Source: Micromonospora sp. KC213 (GTDB lineage Bacteria > Actinomycetota > Actinomycetes > Mycobacteriales > Micromonosporaceae). From it: DNA of 40,793 bases. The translations under genes were made by a program, and so were the position numbers. Of this stretch, positions 6,502 through 14,874 are shown piece after piece. The DNA lies in contig NZ_SMKF01000032.1 of the NCBI RefSeq assembly GCF_004348325.1, positions 1 through 40,793 on the forward strand, written 5' to 3'. A model generated the notes under the pieces. The model was not told where the DNA came from. It worked only from the letters and a program-made list of their open reading frames with translations, and did no database searches. Position 1 is the first letter of the stretch. Every line of letters begins with the position of its first letter.

Positions 6502-8076
6502 ATGAAGTGGACCGGTCGAGCCGTACCCGTCGTCGCCGCCGCCCTCGCGGGCCTTGCCGCCCGCGACCTTCTCCAGCGCGACCACGCGCTGCTGCGCACC
6601 TTCCCGGTGATCGGCCGGGCCCGCTACCTGCTGGAGTCGATCGGGCCGGAACTGCGGCAGTACATCGTCGCCGGCAACAACGAGGAGCGCCCGTTCACCC
6701 GCGACCAGCGGCGCTGGATCTACGCCTCGGCCAAGCGGCAGAACAACTACTTCGGCTTCGGCACCGACAACGACATCGAGTACACCCCCGGCTATCCGAT
6801 CATCAAGCACCGCACCTTCGGCCGGGCGGTGCCGCCGTCGGCCCCGGCGGCGGGTCACGACGTGCGCCTGCCGGCGGCGAAGGTGCTCGGCGGGGCGCGC
6901 GGGCGGGCGAAGGCGTTCCGGCCCCCGTCGGTGGTCAACATCTCCGCGATGAGCTTCGGTTCGCTGTCCGGCAACGCGGTGGCGGCGTTGAACCGGGGCG
7001 CGGCGCTGGCGGACTGCCTGCAGAACACCGGCGAGGGCGGGCTGTCGCCGTACCACCGCAACGGCGGCGACCTGGTCTTCCAGCTCGGCACCGCGTACTT
7101 CGGCTGCCGCGACTCCCGGGGCCGGTTCGACCTGGCCCGGCTCAAGGACCTGGTGGCCGGGGCGCCGGTGCGGGCGCTGGAGGTGAAACTCAGCCAGGGC
7201 GCGAAGCCCGGCCTGGGTGGGCTGCTGCCCGCGGCCAAGGTGTCGGCGGAGATCGCCGCGACCCGGGGCGTCCCGGCGGGCGAGGACTGTGTCAGCCCGT
7301 CCCGGCACGCCGAGTTCTCCGACTGCGACAGCCTGCTGGACTGGGTGGAGCTGCTCGCCGCCGAGACCGGCCTGCCGGTGGGCATCAAGTCCGCCGTCGG
7401 CGACCTCGCCTTCTGGGAGGAGCTGACCACACTGATGCGCGACACCGGACGCGGCGTGGACTTCGTGACCGTGGACGGCGGTGAGGGCGGCACCGGCGCC
7501 GCGCCGTTGATCTTCACCGACACGGTGTCGCTGCCGTTCCAGCAGGGCTTCGCCCGCGTCTACCGGACCTTCGCCGAGCGAGGGTTGCACCAGGACGTGG
7601 TCTTCGTCGGGGCCGGCAAGCTGGGCCTACCGGACAACGCCGTCGTCGCGTTCGCGCTCGGCTGCGACATGGTCAACGTGGGCCGGGAGGCGATGCTGGC
7701 GATCGGCTGCATCCAGGCGCAGAAGTGTCACACCGACACCTGCCCCACCGGGGTGGCCACCCAGAACCGGTGGCTGGCCCGAGGACTGGACCCGACGGTC
7801 AAGTCGGTACGGGCCGCCAACTACGTGCGTACGCTACGGCGGGATCTGGTGAAGGTGGCCGAGGCGTGCGGGGTGCCGCACCCGGGGCTGATCGACACCG
7901 ACACGGTGGAGATTCTCGACGGGCGTACCTCGTCCAGGCCGCTGCACGAGGTCTACGGCTACCGGCCCGGGTGGGGTCTGCCGTCGGCCGCCGACCAGGC
8001 GGAGATCGTCGCGTTGATGACCGGTGAGGCACCTCAGGGCGGCAGCGCTCCCCCGTCGGCCACCGCCGTCGGCTGA
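6502..8076 (+). CDS. FMN-binding glutamate synthase-like protein
   Basis: A 524-residue protein related to the FMN-binding central domain of glutamate synthase (GltB), here free-standing and without glutaminase or NAD(P)H domains. A hydrophobic N-terminal segment (VPVVAAALAGLAA) may anchor it to the membrane. Recognisable parts are VVNISAMSFGSLS, the barrel segments EVKLSQGAKPGLGG, VGIKSAVGD and VTVDGGEGGTGAAP, and the Fe-S cysteines C403-x5-C409-x4-C414 in CIQAQKCHTDTCPTG. Such proteins probably carry FMN and an iron-sulphur cluster and act as oxidoreductases; the substrate of stand-alone members is unknown. GTG 6493 is an alternative start, but its spacing to GGAAAG is only 2 nt, so I prefer ATG 6502. 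Confidence 0.9.
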   Translation: MKWTGRAVPVVAAALAGLAARDLLQRDHALLRTFPVIGRARYLLESIGPELRQYIVAGNNEERPFTRDQRRWIYASAKRQNNYFGFGTDNDIEYTPGYPIIKHRTFGRAVPPSAPAAGHDVRLPAAKVLGGARGRAKAFRPPSVVNISAMSFGSLSGNAVAALNRGAALADCLQNTGEGGLSPYHRNGGDLVFQLGTAYFGCRDSRGRFDLARLKDLVAGAPVRALEVKLSQGAKPGLGGLLPAAKVSAEIAATRGVPAGEDCVSPSRHAEFSDCDSLLDWVELLAAETGLPVGIKSAVGDLAFWEELTTLMRDTGRGVDFVTVDGGEGGTGAAPLIFTDTVSLPFQQGFARVYRTFAERGLHQDVVFVGAGKLGLPDNAVVAFALGCDMVNVGREAMLAIGCIQAQKCHTDTCPTGVATQNRWLARGLDPTVKSVRAANYVRTLRRDLVKVAEACGVPHPGLIDTDTVEILDGRTSSRPLHEVYGYRPGWGLPSAADQAEIVALMTGEAPQGGSAPPSATAVG

Positions 8077-8146
8077 GCCGCTCTCCCCCGCCGTCTGCGA
8101 AAACCCGTGGCCGCCGGCCCGCCGTCTCCGGCAGGATCCCGGTTCG

Positions 8147-8671
8147 ATGCTGATCAGACGTGAAACCTCCGCCGACATCCAGCCGATCCGCGCCGTGCAC
8201 ACCGCCGCCTTCGCCCGGGCGGGCTCGCCGGACGGCGTACCCGTCGAAGCCTCCCTGGTCGACGCCCTGCGCGCCGACGCCGGCTGGCTGCCAGCCCTGT
8301 CCCTCGTCGCCACCGACCCCGACGGCCAGGTCGTGGGGCATGTGGTGGGCACCCGGGGCACCGTGGGCGGCGAGCCCGTCGCCGTCGGTCTCGGCCCGCT
8401 CGGTGTGCTGCCCGCACGGCAGCGCCACGGGGTGGGCTCGGCGCTGATGCACGCCGTGCTCGCCGCCGCCGACGCCCTCGACGTGCCGCTGGTCGTGCTG
8501 CTCGGGCATCCGGAGTACTACCCGCGGTTCGGGTTCCGGCCGGCGGTCGAGCTGGGCGTGACCCCACCGGGGCCGTGGGAGCCGCCGTACTTCATGGCCC
8601 GCCCGCTGGCGGCCTGGCGTCCGGAGATCCGCGGCGCGTTCGCGTACGCCGCGCCATTCCTCGACCTGTAG
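8147..8671 (+). CDS. GNAT family N-acetyltransferase
   Basis: A 174-residue GNAT with the YhbS-like layout: IRRETSADIQPIRAVHTAAF at the start, the acetyl-CoA segment LGPLGVLPARQRHGVGSALM (motif A, Q/R-x-x-G-x-G/A), then VVLLGHPEYYPRFGFRPA, a segment that is characteristic of the YhbS group. The acceptor is not known. I start at ATG 8147 because the fold begins at once and a GGCAGGAT ribosome-binding site lies upstream; the frame is open further 5' but that part overlaps the previous gene. Confidence 0.9.
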   Translation: MLIRRETSADIQPIRAVHTAAFARAGSPDGVPVEASLVDALRADAGWLPALSLVATDPDGQVVGHVVGTRGTVGGEPVAVGLGPLGVLPARQRHGVGSALMHAVLAAADALDVPLVVLLGHPEYYPRFGFRPAVELGVTPPGPWEPPYFMARPLAAWRPEIRGAFAYAAPFLDL

Positions 8672-8712
8672 GGCGTTTGGGCAGGTCAACACGGCGACAG
8701 TGGCCCGCCATG

Positions 8713-8726
8713 CGAACATGTGTTCG
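8713..8726. promoter_or_regulatory. LexA (SOS) box at the dinB start
   Basis: CGAACATGTGTTCG is a perfect palindrome that matches the core of the actinobacterial LexA box (consensus core GAAC-4-GTTC, with ATGT the frequent centre). It overlaps the GTG start of the polymerase gene, so LexA bound here would block transcription start of a leaderless or near-leaderless message. The match to the known box is direct; repression is inferred. Confidence 0.88.
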
Positions 8727-9913
8727 TGTCGACCGAGGCCAGCATCCTGCACGCCGACCTGGACGCGTTCTACGCGTCGGTGGAGCAGCGCGACAACCCC
8801 CGGCTCCGCGGTCGGCCGGTCATCGTCGGCGGCGGCGTGGTGCTGGCGTGCAGCTACGAGGCCAAGGCGCGCGGGGTGCGCAGCGCGATGGGCGGGCGGC
8901 AGGCCCGGCGGCTCTGTCCGGACGCGGTCGTCGTGCCGCCCAGGATGGCCGCCTACACGGCGGCCAGCCGCGCCGTGTTCGAGATCTTCCGGCGCACCAC
9001 TCCGGTCGTCGAAGGGCTCTCCATCGACGAGGCGTTCCTCGACGTGGGTGGGCTGCGCCGGCTGGTGGGCCCGCCACTGGAAATCGCGGTACGGCTGCGG
9101 GCGGAGGTCCGCGAGCGGGTCGGCCTGCCGATCACGGTCGGGGTGGCCCGGACGAAGTTCCTCGCCAAGGTGGCCAGTGGGGTCGCCAAGCCGGACGGGT
9201 TGCTACTGGTGCCGCCCGAGGGCGAGCTCGGCTTCCTGCACCCGTTGCCGGTGGAGCGGCTGTGGGGCGTCGGCCCGGTCACCGCGGCGAAGCTGCGCGA
9301 GCGGGGCATCCGTACCGTCGGGCAGGTCGCCCGTCTCGGCGAGGCGACGTGCGTGTCGCTGCTCGGTGGCGGCACCGGCCGGCATCTGCACGCCCTGGCC
9401 CACAACCGGGATCCCCGGCCGGTGCAGGTGGGCCGCCGCCGGTCGTCGATGGGCGCGCAGCACGCGCTGGGTGGCGGACCGAGGACCCCGGCTGATCTGG
9501 ACGCGCTCCTGTCCGGCCTGGTCGACCGGGTGGCCCGGCGGATGCGGGCCGCCGGCCGGTCCGGCCGCACGGTGGTACTGCGGCTGCGGTTCGCCGACTA
9601 CACCCGGGTCACCCGCTCGCACACCCTGGGCAAGGCCACCGCCCAGACCGCCGCCCTGCTCGACACGGCTCGGGCGCTGCTGCGGGCCGCGTTGCCGGAG
9701 ATCGACCGCCGGGGCGTCACCCTGGTCGGGCTCTCGGTCGGCAACCTCGACGACGCCCCGGTGCAGCCGGAGCTGCCGTTCGCACCCGACCCGGGTGTCG
9801 AACTCGACGCGGCCGTCGACGCCGTACGCGACCGGTTCGGCGCCGCCGCGCTGACCCGGGCCACGCTGCTCGGCCGCGCTCCCGGGGTGGAGATGCCTCG
9901 CCTGCCCGACTGA
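8726..9913 (+). CDS. dinB: DNA polymerase IV (Y-family, SOS-regulated)
   Basis: A 395-residue Y-family translesion polymerase. The palm carries HADLDAFYASVEQ (catalytic Asp11) and LSIDEAFLDV (Asp101, Glu102). YEAKARGVRSAM in the fingers, the thumb helix-hairpin-helix LWGVGPVTAAKLRERGI and a little-finger domain follow. Near the C-terminus QPELPF (from about 347) resembles a beta-clamp-binding peptide. It copies past damaged bases at the cost of accuracy. GTG 8726 gives the usual start; GTG 8720 is in frame two codons earlier. A perfect LexA box covers this start, so expression should rise with DNA damage. It stands alone, without imuA/imuB/dnaE2 neighbours. Confidence 0.94.
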   Translation: MSTEASILHADLDAFYASVEQRDNPRLRGRPVIVGGGVVLACSYEAKARGVRSAMGGRQARRLCPDAVVVPPRMAAYTAASRAVFEIFRRTTPVVEGLSIDEAFLDVGGLRRLVGPPLEIAVRLRAEVRERVGLPITVGVARTKFLAKVASGVAKPDGLLLVPPEGELGFLHPLPVERLWGVGPVTAAKLRERGIRTVGQVARLGEATCVSLLGGGTGRHLHALAHNRDPRPVQVGRRRSSMGAQHALGGGPRTPADLDALLSGLVDRVARRMRAAGRSGRTVVLRLRFADYTRVTRSHTLGKATAQTAALLDTARALLRAALPEIDRRGVTLVGLSVGNLDDAPVQPELPFAPDPGVELDAAVDAVRDRFGAAALTRATLLGRAPGVEMPRLPD

Positions 9914-9955
9914 CGCCACCTTTCCCCGGTACCGCGCCTCGGGCATCCTTGGTGG

Positions 9956-10297
9956 ATGGGAGAGGTGCTGCCGATGCCCGGTGTTGGTGACCTGTTCACC
10001 GATCTGCGGGGCGACGATCGGATGATGCGGGTCAGCTACCACCCGGAGCGGTCGGCCGTGGTGCTGTCGCTGTGGCGCGGAGCCGTCTGCCGGGGATCAT
10101 TCCGGCTGGCCGTCGAGGAGGCGGGTCGACTGCGGGCGCTGCTGGAGGCGATCGAGGCCCGTGCCGCGCCACCGGCCGGTGCAGCCGTCGGGCGCGAGGC
10201 GGCACCGGAGGCGGCGGAGGTCGTCCAGACCGGCGATGTCTCGGATGCAGCCCGTCGGGTGGCGCTACCGGTCGTGCCGGCTCCCCGGGTCGCCTGA
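9956..10297 (+). CDS. Conserved hypothetical small protein
   Basis: A 113-residue protein I do not assign to a family. The first 65 residues look folded: MRVSYHPERSAVVLSLWRGAVCRGSFRLAVEEAGRLRALLEAI suggests two or three strands followed by a helix. The rest is Ala/Pro/Glu-rich and probably flexible. No signal peptide or membrane segment is visible. The ATG follows 42 bp after the polymerase stop, so co-transcription with dinB and thus SOS control are possible (inference). Codon use, with G or C at nearly all third positions, supports real coding. Confidence 0.65.
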   Translation: MGEVLPMPGVGDLFTDLRGDDRMMRVSYHPERSAVVLSLWRGAVCRGSFRLAVEEAGRLRALLEAIEARAAPPAGAAVGREAAPEAAEVVQTGDVSDAARRVALPVVPAPRVA

Positions 10298-10358
10298 CCG
10301 CCACGCCTCCTGCTGAACCGGCTCGACCTGGCGGCGTACCAGCCGTTCCACGCGGCGA

Positions 10359-10760
10359 CTACGAGACGTGTCGCCAGAGCGGGGAGATATGGGCCCGCGC
10401 AAAGCGCCAGCCGACCGGCGTACGTACCGCGGCGTATCGAACGTGGACTCCGGCCGTCCGGTGCGGCGCCTCGCCCTGACGGAAGAAGTACACGAGCTGA
10501 TGGGTGTTGACCTCGGCGCGGTCGCCGTCGAGATCAATCACCACGTCGGTGTTGAAGTGCTGCGTCAACTCCTCCTCGGGGCTGGTCCGGCGCACCACGT
10601 CGACGATGTCGTCGATGCCGTTGAGGGTGCCGCGCGGGCTGCTGGTCTCGGCGTCCACGGTGTACACGGTCCGCAGGTGGTCGAAGCGCCGCTCGTCCAA
10701 TGCCCGGGCGAGCCTGGCGACCAGCTCGGCGATCTCGACGCGGTCGGTGAGGTGGGACAT
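10359..10760 (-). CDS. SnoaL-like / NTF2-fold protein
   Basis: A 133-residue protein with the SnoaL_4-type pattern: an N-terminal helix pair (VEIAELVARLARALDERRFDHLRTVY), then DAETSSPRGTLNGIDDIVDVVRR, a central TQHFNTDVVIDLDGDRAEVNTHQLVYFF sheet region, and a closing GWRFARAHISPLWR. Members form cone-shaped barrels used as cyclases, isomerases or hydratases, and often have no known substrate. ATG 10760 is chosen for the GGAGGAT ribosome-binding site and because the fold begins there. It is divergent from a MarR gene with two operator-like palindromes in the 82-bp gap, so it is the likely target of that repressor. Confidence 0.85.
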   Translation of the reverse strand: MSHLTDRVEIAELVARLARALDERRFDHLRTVYTVDAETSSPRGTLNGIDDIVDVVRRTSPEEELTQHFNTDVVIDLDGDRAEVNTHQLVYFFRQGEAPHRTAGVHVRYAAVRTPVGWRFARAHISPLWRHVS

Positions 10761-10775
10761 GCCGATCCTCCATTT

Positions 10776-10792
10776 CGTTGGTGACACCAACG
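10776..10792. promoter_or_regulatory. Putative MarR operator 1 (perfect 17-bp palindrome)
   Basis: CGTTGGTGACACCAACG is a perfect palindrome around one central A. It lies 16 bp upstream of the SnoaL-like start, and shares the half-site CGTTGG with a second palindrome whose centre is 29 bp away. Confidence 0.78.
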
Positions 10793-10804
10793 ATATGACA
10801 GAAC

Positions 10805-10821
10805 CGTTGGCGTTGCCAACG
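10805..10821. promoter_or_regulatory. Putative MarR operator 2 (17-bp palindrome)
   Basis: CGTTGGCGTTGCCAACG has perfect 7-bp arms around GTT and the same outer half-sites as operator 1. It ends 21 bp before the MarR start, close to a possible -10 element (TTAGCGTGAT region). Two identical half-site pairs on nearly the same helix face suggest two MarR dimers controlling both divergent promoters. Confidence 0.78.
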
Positions 10822-10842
10822 TTTCTGTTAGCGTGATCACCT

Positions 10843-11292
10843 ATGGAGTCAACACCGAGTCGTCTCGCCACCAAGGCAAGCTGGCTGGTCAGCCAGACCG
10901 CCGTGCACGTACGGCGACTCATCGGCGATGAGTTCGCCGCCGCCGGCTCGCGGGGCTACCACTATCGTGTGCTCGCGGCGTTGCAGGAATTCGGTCCCGC
11001 GAGCCAGGCGGAGCTGGGGCGGCGTTGCCGCATGGACCGCAGCGATGTCGTCCAGGCCGTGACAGAGCTGGAGAGACAGAGCTTCGTCGAGCGCTCCGCC
11101 GACCCGGCGGACCGTCGGCGCAACATTGTCACGATCACCGGGGCGGGACGGCAGCAACTGCGCCGGTTGGACCGCACGCTCGACACAGTGCAGGACGAGC
11201 TGCTCGCCCCGCTGTCGACCGCGGAACGGCAGACCCTGGTCGCGTTGCTCGCGAAGGTCGTCAAGCACCACGGTGACACGCCGACCTCATGA
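10843..11292 (+). CDS. MarR-family transcriptional regulator
   Basis: A 149-residue MarR protein. The winged helix covers about 45-105: YHYRVLAALQEFGPASQAELGRRCRMDRSDVVQAVTELERQSFVER, then the wing with DPADRRRNIVTIT, where the DxRR signature is clear. Helices before and after supply dimerisation. The start at ATG 10843 lies a few bases after the probable promoter, so the message may be nearly leaderless. Two 17-bp palindromes between this gene and the SnoaL-like gene are its probable operators. The ligand is unknown. Confidence 0.92.
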   Translation: MESTPSRLATKASWLVSQTAVHVRRLIGDEFAAAGSRGYHYRVLAALQEFGPASQAELGRRCRMDRSDVVQAVTELERQSFVERSADPADRRRNIVTITGAGRQQLRRLDRTLDTVQDELLAPLSTAERQTLVALLAKVVKHHGDTPTS

Positions 11293-11373
11293 TCCGGGTC
11301 GGCGTGCATCCAGCCCAGATCAGGGCCGGGAGCGACTCAGTGCATTCGCTCGTCGCGCCGACGCCGACGCGAA

Positions 11374-11412
11374 GGCGGGTCCGGTGGTGTGGTGGTCACC
11401 ACCGGACCCGCC
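11374..11412. terminator. Bidirectional terminator between marR and GH30-type gene
   Basis: A perfect 16-bp stem (arm GGCGGGTCCGGTGGTG) with a 7-nt loop TGGTGGT lies between two convergent genes. No U-tract follows on either strand, which is usual for high-GC actinobacteria. Confidence 0.8.
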
Positions 11413-11446
11413 GGCCGTCGCCCGCGTCGACGCGGACCGGCCGAGA

Positions 11447-14400
11447 TCACCGCCGGAACTGCACCGACCAGGTGCGCGTACGCGAGCCGTCCTCACTGGT
11501 GACCGTCACGATCGCCGTCCGGGTGCGGGCGTCGGCCTGACGCACCGTCACCTCGGCGTACGGGTCGGCGGTCACCGCGCTGACCGACGGCAGCGCCCCC
11601 TTGGCCACCACGTAGACGGTGCCGCGGTCGGGGTTGAACCCGGCGGCCGGCTTGCCGTCGAGCAGGATCGCGGTGGCGCCGGCGTCCGACGAGGTGCCGG
11701 GCCCGTGCGCGTAGGTCTCGATCTCGCTGATGGTCATGTGCCGGTTCGGGTACGCGGTGAGCACGATCCGGTACGCGTCGGTGACGGTGGGCGGCACCGG
11801 GGCCTCGACCACGGGCCCGGTCGGGGTGCCGGTCGGGACGGTGACCGGATTCCCGGCGTCGACCCAGTTGCCCTGCGGGTCGCGGACCTGCACCCGCAGG
11901 GTGTCGGGGTAGCTGTCGCCGCCGTCGCGGTAGAAGTGGGTCACGACCCGGGTGAGGGTCTTCCGCTCGGGCAGGGTGACGGTGAGCGTGTCGCTGGTGT
12001 TCTTGTTCTCCGACTTCCAGTTCGACCATGCCTTGTCGGTGAGGTTGCCGTTGGTCAGGCCGGTCGTGGAGTAACCCGGTTCGGTGAAGGTGGCGGTGAC
12101 CGTACCGGTCGGGGTCTTCCGCTCGACCGGAGCGGTGACCTGGACCCGGGCGGTGGCCGGCAGGGTCCGGCCGTCACCGGCGTCGGCCTGCCCCGCGACG
12201 GTGACGACGCCGACCGTGTCGTACGCCCCCGCCGGCGGGGTCTGCCAGGTCACCGGGCGGTCGACGCGCGCGCCGCCCCGGGCCACCGCGGTCACCGTGG
12301 CCGGCAGCTGCGGTTGGCCGCCGGGGATGGTCTTGGCCCGGCCCGGTTCGGTGCTGACCAGGGTGTCGACGACGACCGTGGCCTGGGCGGTGTGGGTGCG
12401 GCCGAGCACGTCGGTGGCCCGACCGATGACGGTGACCGTGCCCGGCTTCTGCCAGGTCCACGCGCCGGGCAGTCGCCACGTCACGGGCAGTGTCCCCCGG
12501 GGCCCGTCCCGGCGGATCGGGACGACGGTCGCCGGCAGTGTCGGCGACTTACCCGGCACGGTGAACGCCTGGGTGCGCTCGATGCCGAGGACGGTCTCGT
12601 CGACGATCCGCCAGCGCTGGTTGACGCCGGAGTTGGCCAGCCAGGTGGACACCGCGGCACCGTCCTGGGTGGCCTGGCCGCCGACCTCGAGCAGCCGCCG
12701 GGTGGCGGCGTTGACCAGAGTGTACGTCCCGTCTCCGGTGGTGGAGAGGATCCACTGGGCCGTCGGCGCGGGTGCGGGCACGGCGGGCACCAGGGTGACG
12801 GTGCCGTCGATCACGGCGAGCTGCCGGTTCCCCCGGGCGGTGCTGAGGGCGTAACGTTCCCGGTTGCTCTGCCCGCCGGTGAGCTTGGTCAGCCGCCACA
12901 ACTGGTCGGCGCTGAGCGGGTCGTCGGTGCGGATCACCGCGCCGGAGGTGCTGCCGGACGGGGCGAGGGACCGGCCGCTCTGTACGCCACGGAGGCGGTA
13001 GACGTGGCCGTCCTGGATGAGCCCGGCGTCCTTGGCGACGCCGGAGACGCCGGTGACCAGGAACGTCGTCACGGACTGGGCGGGCACCTGCAGGCTGGCC
13101 GCGCGGTCCCGGACGGCGACCGGGGTGCCGGTGCGCAACGCCCCCGCGGCGCTGGTGACCACCGGGGTGACGGTGGCGTCGGGCGCGACGGTGCCGAAGG
13201 CCGACAGGTCGAGGCGGACGTTGCGAGCCTGGGTGCCGGAGTTGACGTGCACGACGGTGGCCCGCTTGTCGGCGGAGACGGCGGCGACGCTGGAGGTGTC
13301 GTCGACGGCGATCATCCGGTCACCGGGGCGGATGTGGTGGGTGAAGTTACGCACCGTGTGGAACTTGGTGTTGGTGTAGATCGGGCAGGTTTCCAGCGTG
13401 TCCTCGGCCGTGCAGTCGAACGGCAGTTGGATGCTGCCCCAGTTGGAACCCTGCGGGAACTCGCCACCGGGTTTCATGTTGTCGTAGTCCTCGACCGGCT
13501 GCCAGAACGCCCAGGCCGACGGCTCCAGCTCCCGCAGGTCGTCGATGATGTGCTGGGCCATGCCGAGGCCGGGCGCCATGTTGGTGAGGCTGTGGCCGTT
13601 GCCCCAGGAACCCTCCACCTCGCTCATCCACAGCGGCTTGTTCTCGCCCTTGGCGATGTCCCGGACGGCGGTGCGCTGACCGGTGCCGTAGGTGTGCACG
13701 TTGAGCTGGGCGACCTCGCCACGCACGTCGTCGGCGTAGGCGTTCCAGTTGGTGAGGAACGTGCCGGGGTTGGTCTCGTCCATGGCGGAGATGACGGTGT
13801 CGCTGCCGGCGGCCCGCAGTTTCTTCGCCAGCGCGCGGAGCACCTGTTGTTGCAGTGCGGGACCGGCATGTGCACCCTCCTGCCGGCCGCCGACGGGGTT
13901 GCCGTCGGCGCCCAGACGGGTGCCCCAGTAATTGGTGTTCGGTTCGTTGAGCGGGTCGATGGTGTCGACCGTGATGCCGTGCGCCTTCTCGAGGTGTTCG
14001 GTGACCCGGACCAGGTAGGTGGCGAAGTCGTCGACCTTGTCGGCCCTGATCTGGTCCTTGGTGGAGTCGAATCCGCCGGAGACGTACCCGCTGACGGTCT
14101 GGAACCACGGGGGCGAGTTGCTGAAGGTCTCCCAGTGCGTGATGTCGGCCTTGATCCGGTCGATCCACCACCGCTGCGTCTGGTCGGCGTCCCAGTTCCA
14201 GTGGTTGGGGTCCTCCGGGTTCCACCAGTCCTTGTCGGCGCGGGTGGTGCCGGCGGGCGCCTTCCACCAGCCCGGCACGGCCCCGCCGCGGCGCAGGTAG
14301 TCGGGGACGTCGGGGGCGTTGCCGCCGCCGATGTTGTAGCGGGCGATGTTGAGGTTGAGACCCTGCGGGCCGAAGACCAGTTGGGCCAGCTTCTCGCGGA

Positions 14401-14641
14401 CCTCGGGCGGGTAGTTGCCGGTGGCGTTGGCGAACCAGACCAGGCTGGTGCCCCAGCCTTCGAACTCCTGCCCCTGGTACGACGGGTCAGGTCGGACGCT
14501 GACCGTCGGAACCTGCGCGACGGCGGCCTGGGCCGCGCCGACGGCGGGGGTGACGGCGGCGCCGGCGGTGACGGTGCCGGCGGTGACGATGGCGGTGGTG
14601 ACGGCGGCGGCGAGCCGTCGGACCGCTGGGTGTCCCTTCAC
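11447..14641 (-). CDS. Secreted GH30-type endo-beta-1,6-galactanase-like hydrolase
   Basis: A 1064-residue exported enzyme. A signal peptide (about 1-43, Ala-rich) is followed by a TIM-barrel of the GH30 endo-beta-1,6-galactanase-like kind: FEGWGTSLVWFAN at 60-72, ARYNIGGGNAPD near 100, the acid/base Glu233 in DPLNEPN and the probable nucleophile Glu341 in LWMSEVEGSWG. A beta-sandwich (about 445-530) closes the catalytic module. Next come a ricin-type lectin domain (about 540-683), two bacterial Ig-like repeats (about 685-830, each with a LPATV motif), a discoidin/F5-8C-like carbohydrate-binding domain (about 840-1000) and a short C-terminal beta domain. It should cut beta-1,6-galactan side chains, as in arabinogalactan proteins; the substrate is inferred. 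AAGGAGA precedes GTG 14641. A LacI operator lies about 120 bp upstream, and the LacI gene is divergent. Confidence 0.88.
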   Translation of the reverse strand: MKGHPAVRRLAAAVTTAIVTAGTVTAGAAVTPAVGAAQAAVAQVPTVSVRPDPSYQGQEFEGWGTSLVWFANATGNYPPEVREKLAQLVFGPQGLNLNIARYNIGGGNAPDVPDYLRRGGAVPGWWKAPAGTTRADKDWWNPEDPNHWNWDADQTQRWWIDRIKADITHWETFSNSPPWFQTVSGYVSGGFDSTKDQIRADKVDDFATYLVRVTEHLEKAHGITVDTIDPLNEPNTNYWGTRLGADGNPVGGRQEGAHAGPALQQQVLRALAKKLRAAGSDTVISAMDETNPGTFLTNWNAYADDVRGEVAQLNVHTYGTGQRTAVRDIAKGENKPLWMSEVEGSWGNGHSLTNMAPGLGMAQHIIDDLRELEPSAWAFWQPVEDYDNMKPGGEFPQGSNWGSIQLPFDCTAEDTLETCPIYTNTKFHTVRNFTHHIRPGDRMIAVDDTSSVAAVSADKRATVVHVNSGTQARNVRLDLSAFGTVAPDATVTPVVTSAAGALRTGTPVAVRDRAASLQVPAQSVTTFLVTGVSGVAKDAGLIQDGHVYRLRGVQSGRSLAPSGSTSGAVIRTDDPLSADQLWRLTKLTGGQSNRERYALSTARGNRQLAVIDGTVTLVPAVPAPAPTAQWILSTTGDGTYTLVNAATRRLLEVGGQATQDGAAVSTWLANSGVNQRWRIVDETVLGIERTQAFTVPGKSPTLPATVVPIRRDGPRGTLPVTWRLPGAWTWQKPGTVTVIGRATDVLGRTHTAQATVVVDTLVSTEPGRAKTIPGGQPQLPATVTAVARGGARVDRPVTWQTPPAGAYDTVGVVTVAGQADAGDGRTLPATARVQVTAPVERKTPTGTVTATFTEPGYSTTGLTNGNLTDKAWSNWKSENKNTSDTLTVTLPERKTLTRVVTHFYRDGGDSYPDTLRVQVRDPQGNWVDAGNPVTVPTGTPTGPVVEAPVPPTVTDAYRIVLTAYPNRHMTISEIETYAHGPGTSSDAGATAILLDGKPAAGFNPDRGTVYVVAKGALPSVSAVTADPYAEVTVRQADARTRTAIVTVTSEDGSRTRTWSVQFRR

Positions 14642-14696
14642 GGTGGGCGGGTCTCCTTCGTTGTGCGGAGCGCCGTTGGCCGACGGCCGGGCGGCC

Positions 14697-14712
14697 AGGT
14701 TCGCGCAAACAT
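14697..14712. promoter_or_regulatory. Possible secondary LacI operator
   Basis: AGGTTCGCGCAAACAT matches the main operator downstream at 12 of 16 positions and keeps the right half (AAACAT) intact. Its centre is 67 bp from the main site, so the pair could support looping. The degeneracy makes this tentative. Confidence 0.4.
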
Positions 14713-14763
14713 CGCAACCGCCGGGGAGGAATGCCAGGGGATCTCAGCGGACACCGGCCGGCA

Positions 14764-14779
14764 ATGTTTACGTAAACAT
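14764..14779. promoter_or_regulatory. LacI-family operator
   Basis: ATGTTTACGTAAACAT is a perfect 16-bp palindrome with the central CG typical of LacI-family sites. It is AT-rich against a very GC-rich background, and lies between the GH30-type gene (minus) and the LacI gene (plus), 95 bp from the latter. Confidence 0.88.
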
Positions 14780-14874
14780 GGGTGCCGGGATAGTGTCAGC
14801 CGGCCATCGGCCCGTCAAGACATGACCACCAGGTCGGCGCCGGGCGCCGTGGACCGCCGGAGGGAGCGAGCGGG

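Noticed and set aside
8700..9854. Alternative 384-codon frame overlapping dinB
   Set aside because: Arg/Ser/Cys-rich shadow frame; dinB in the other frame has all polymerase motifs.
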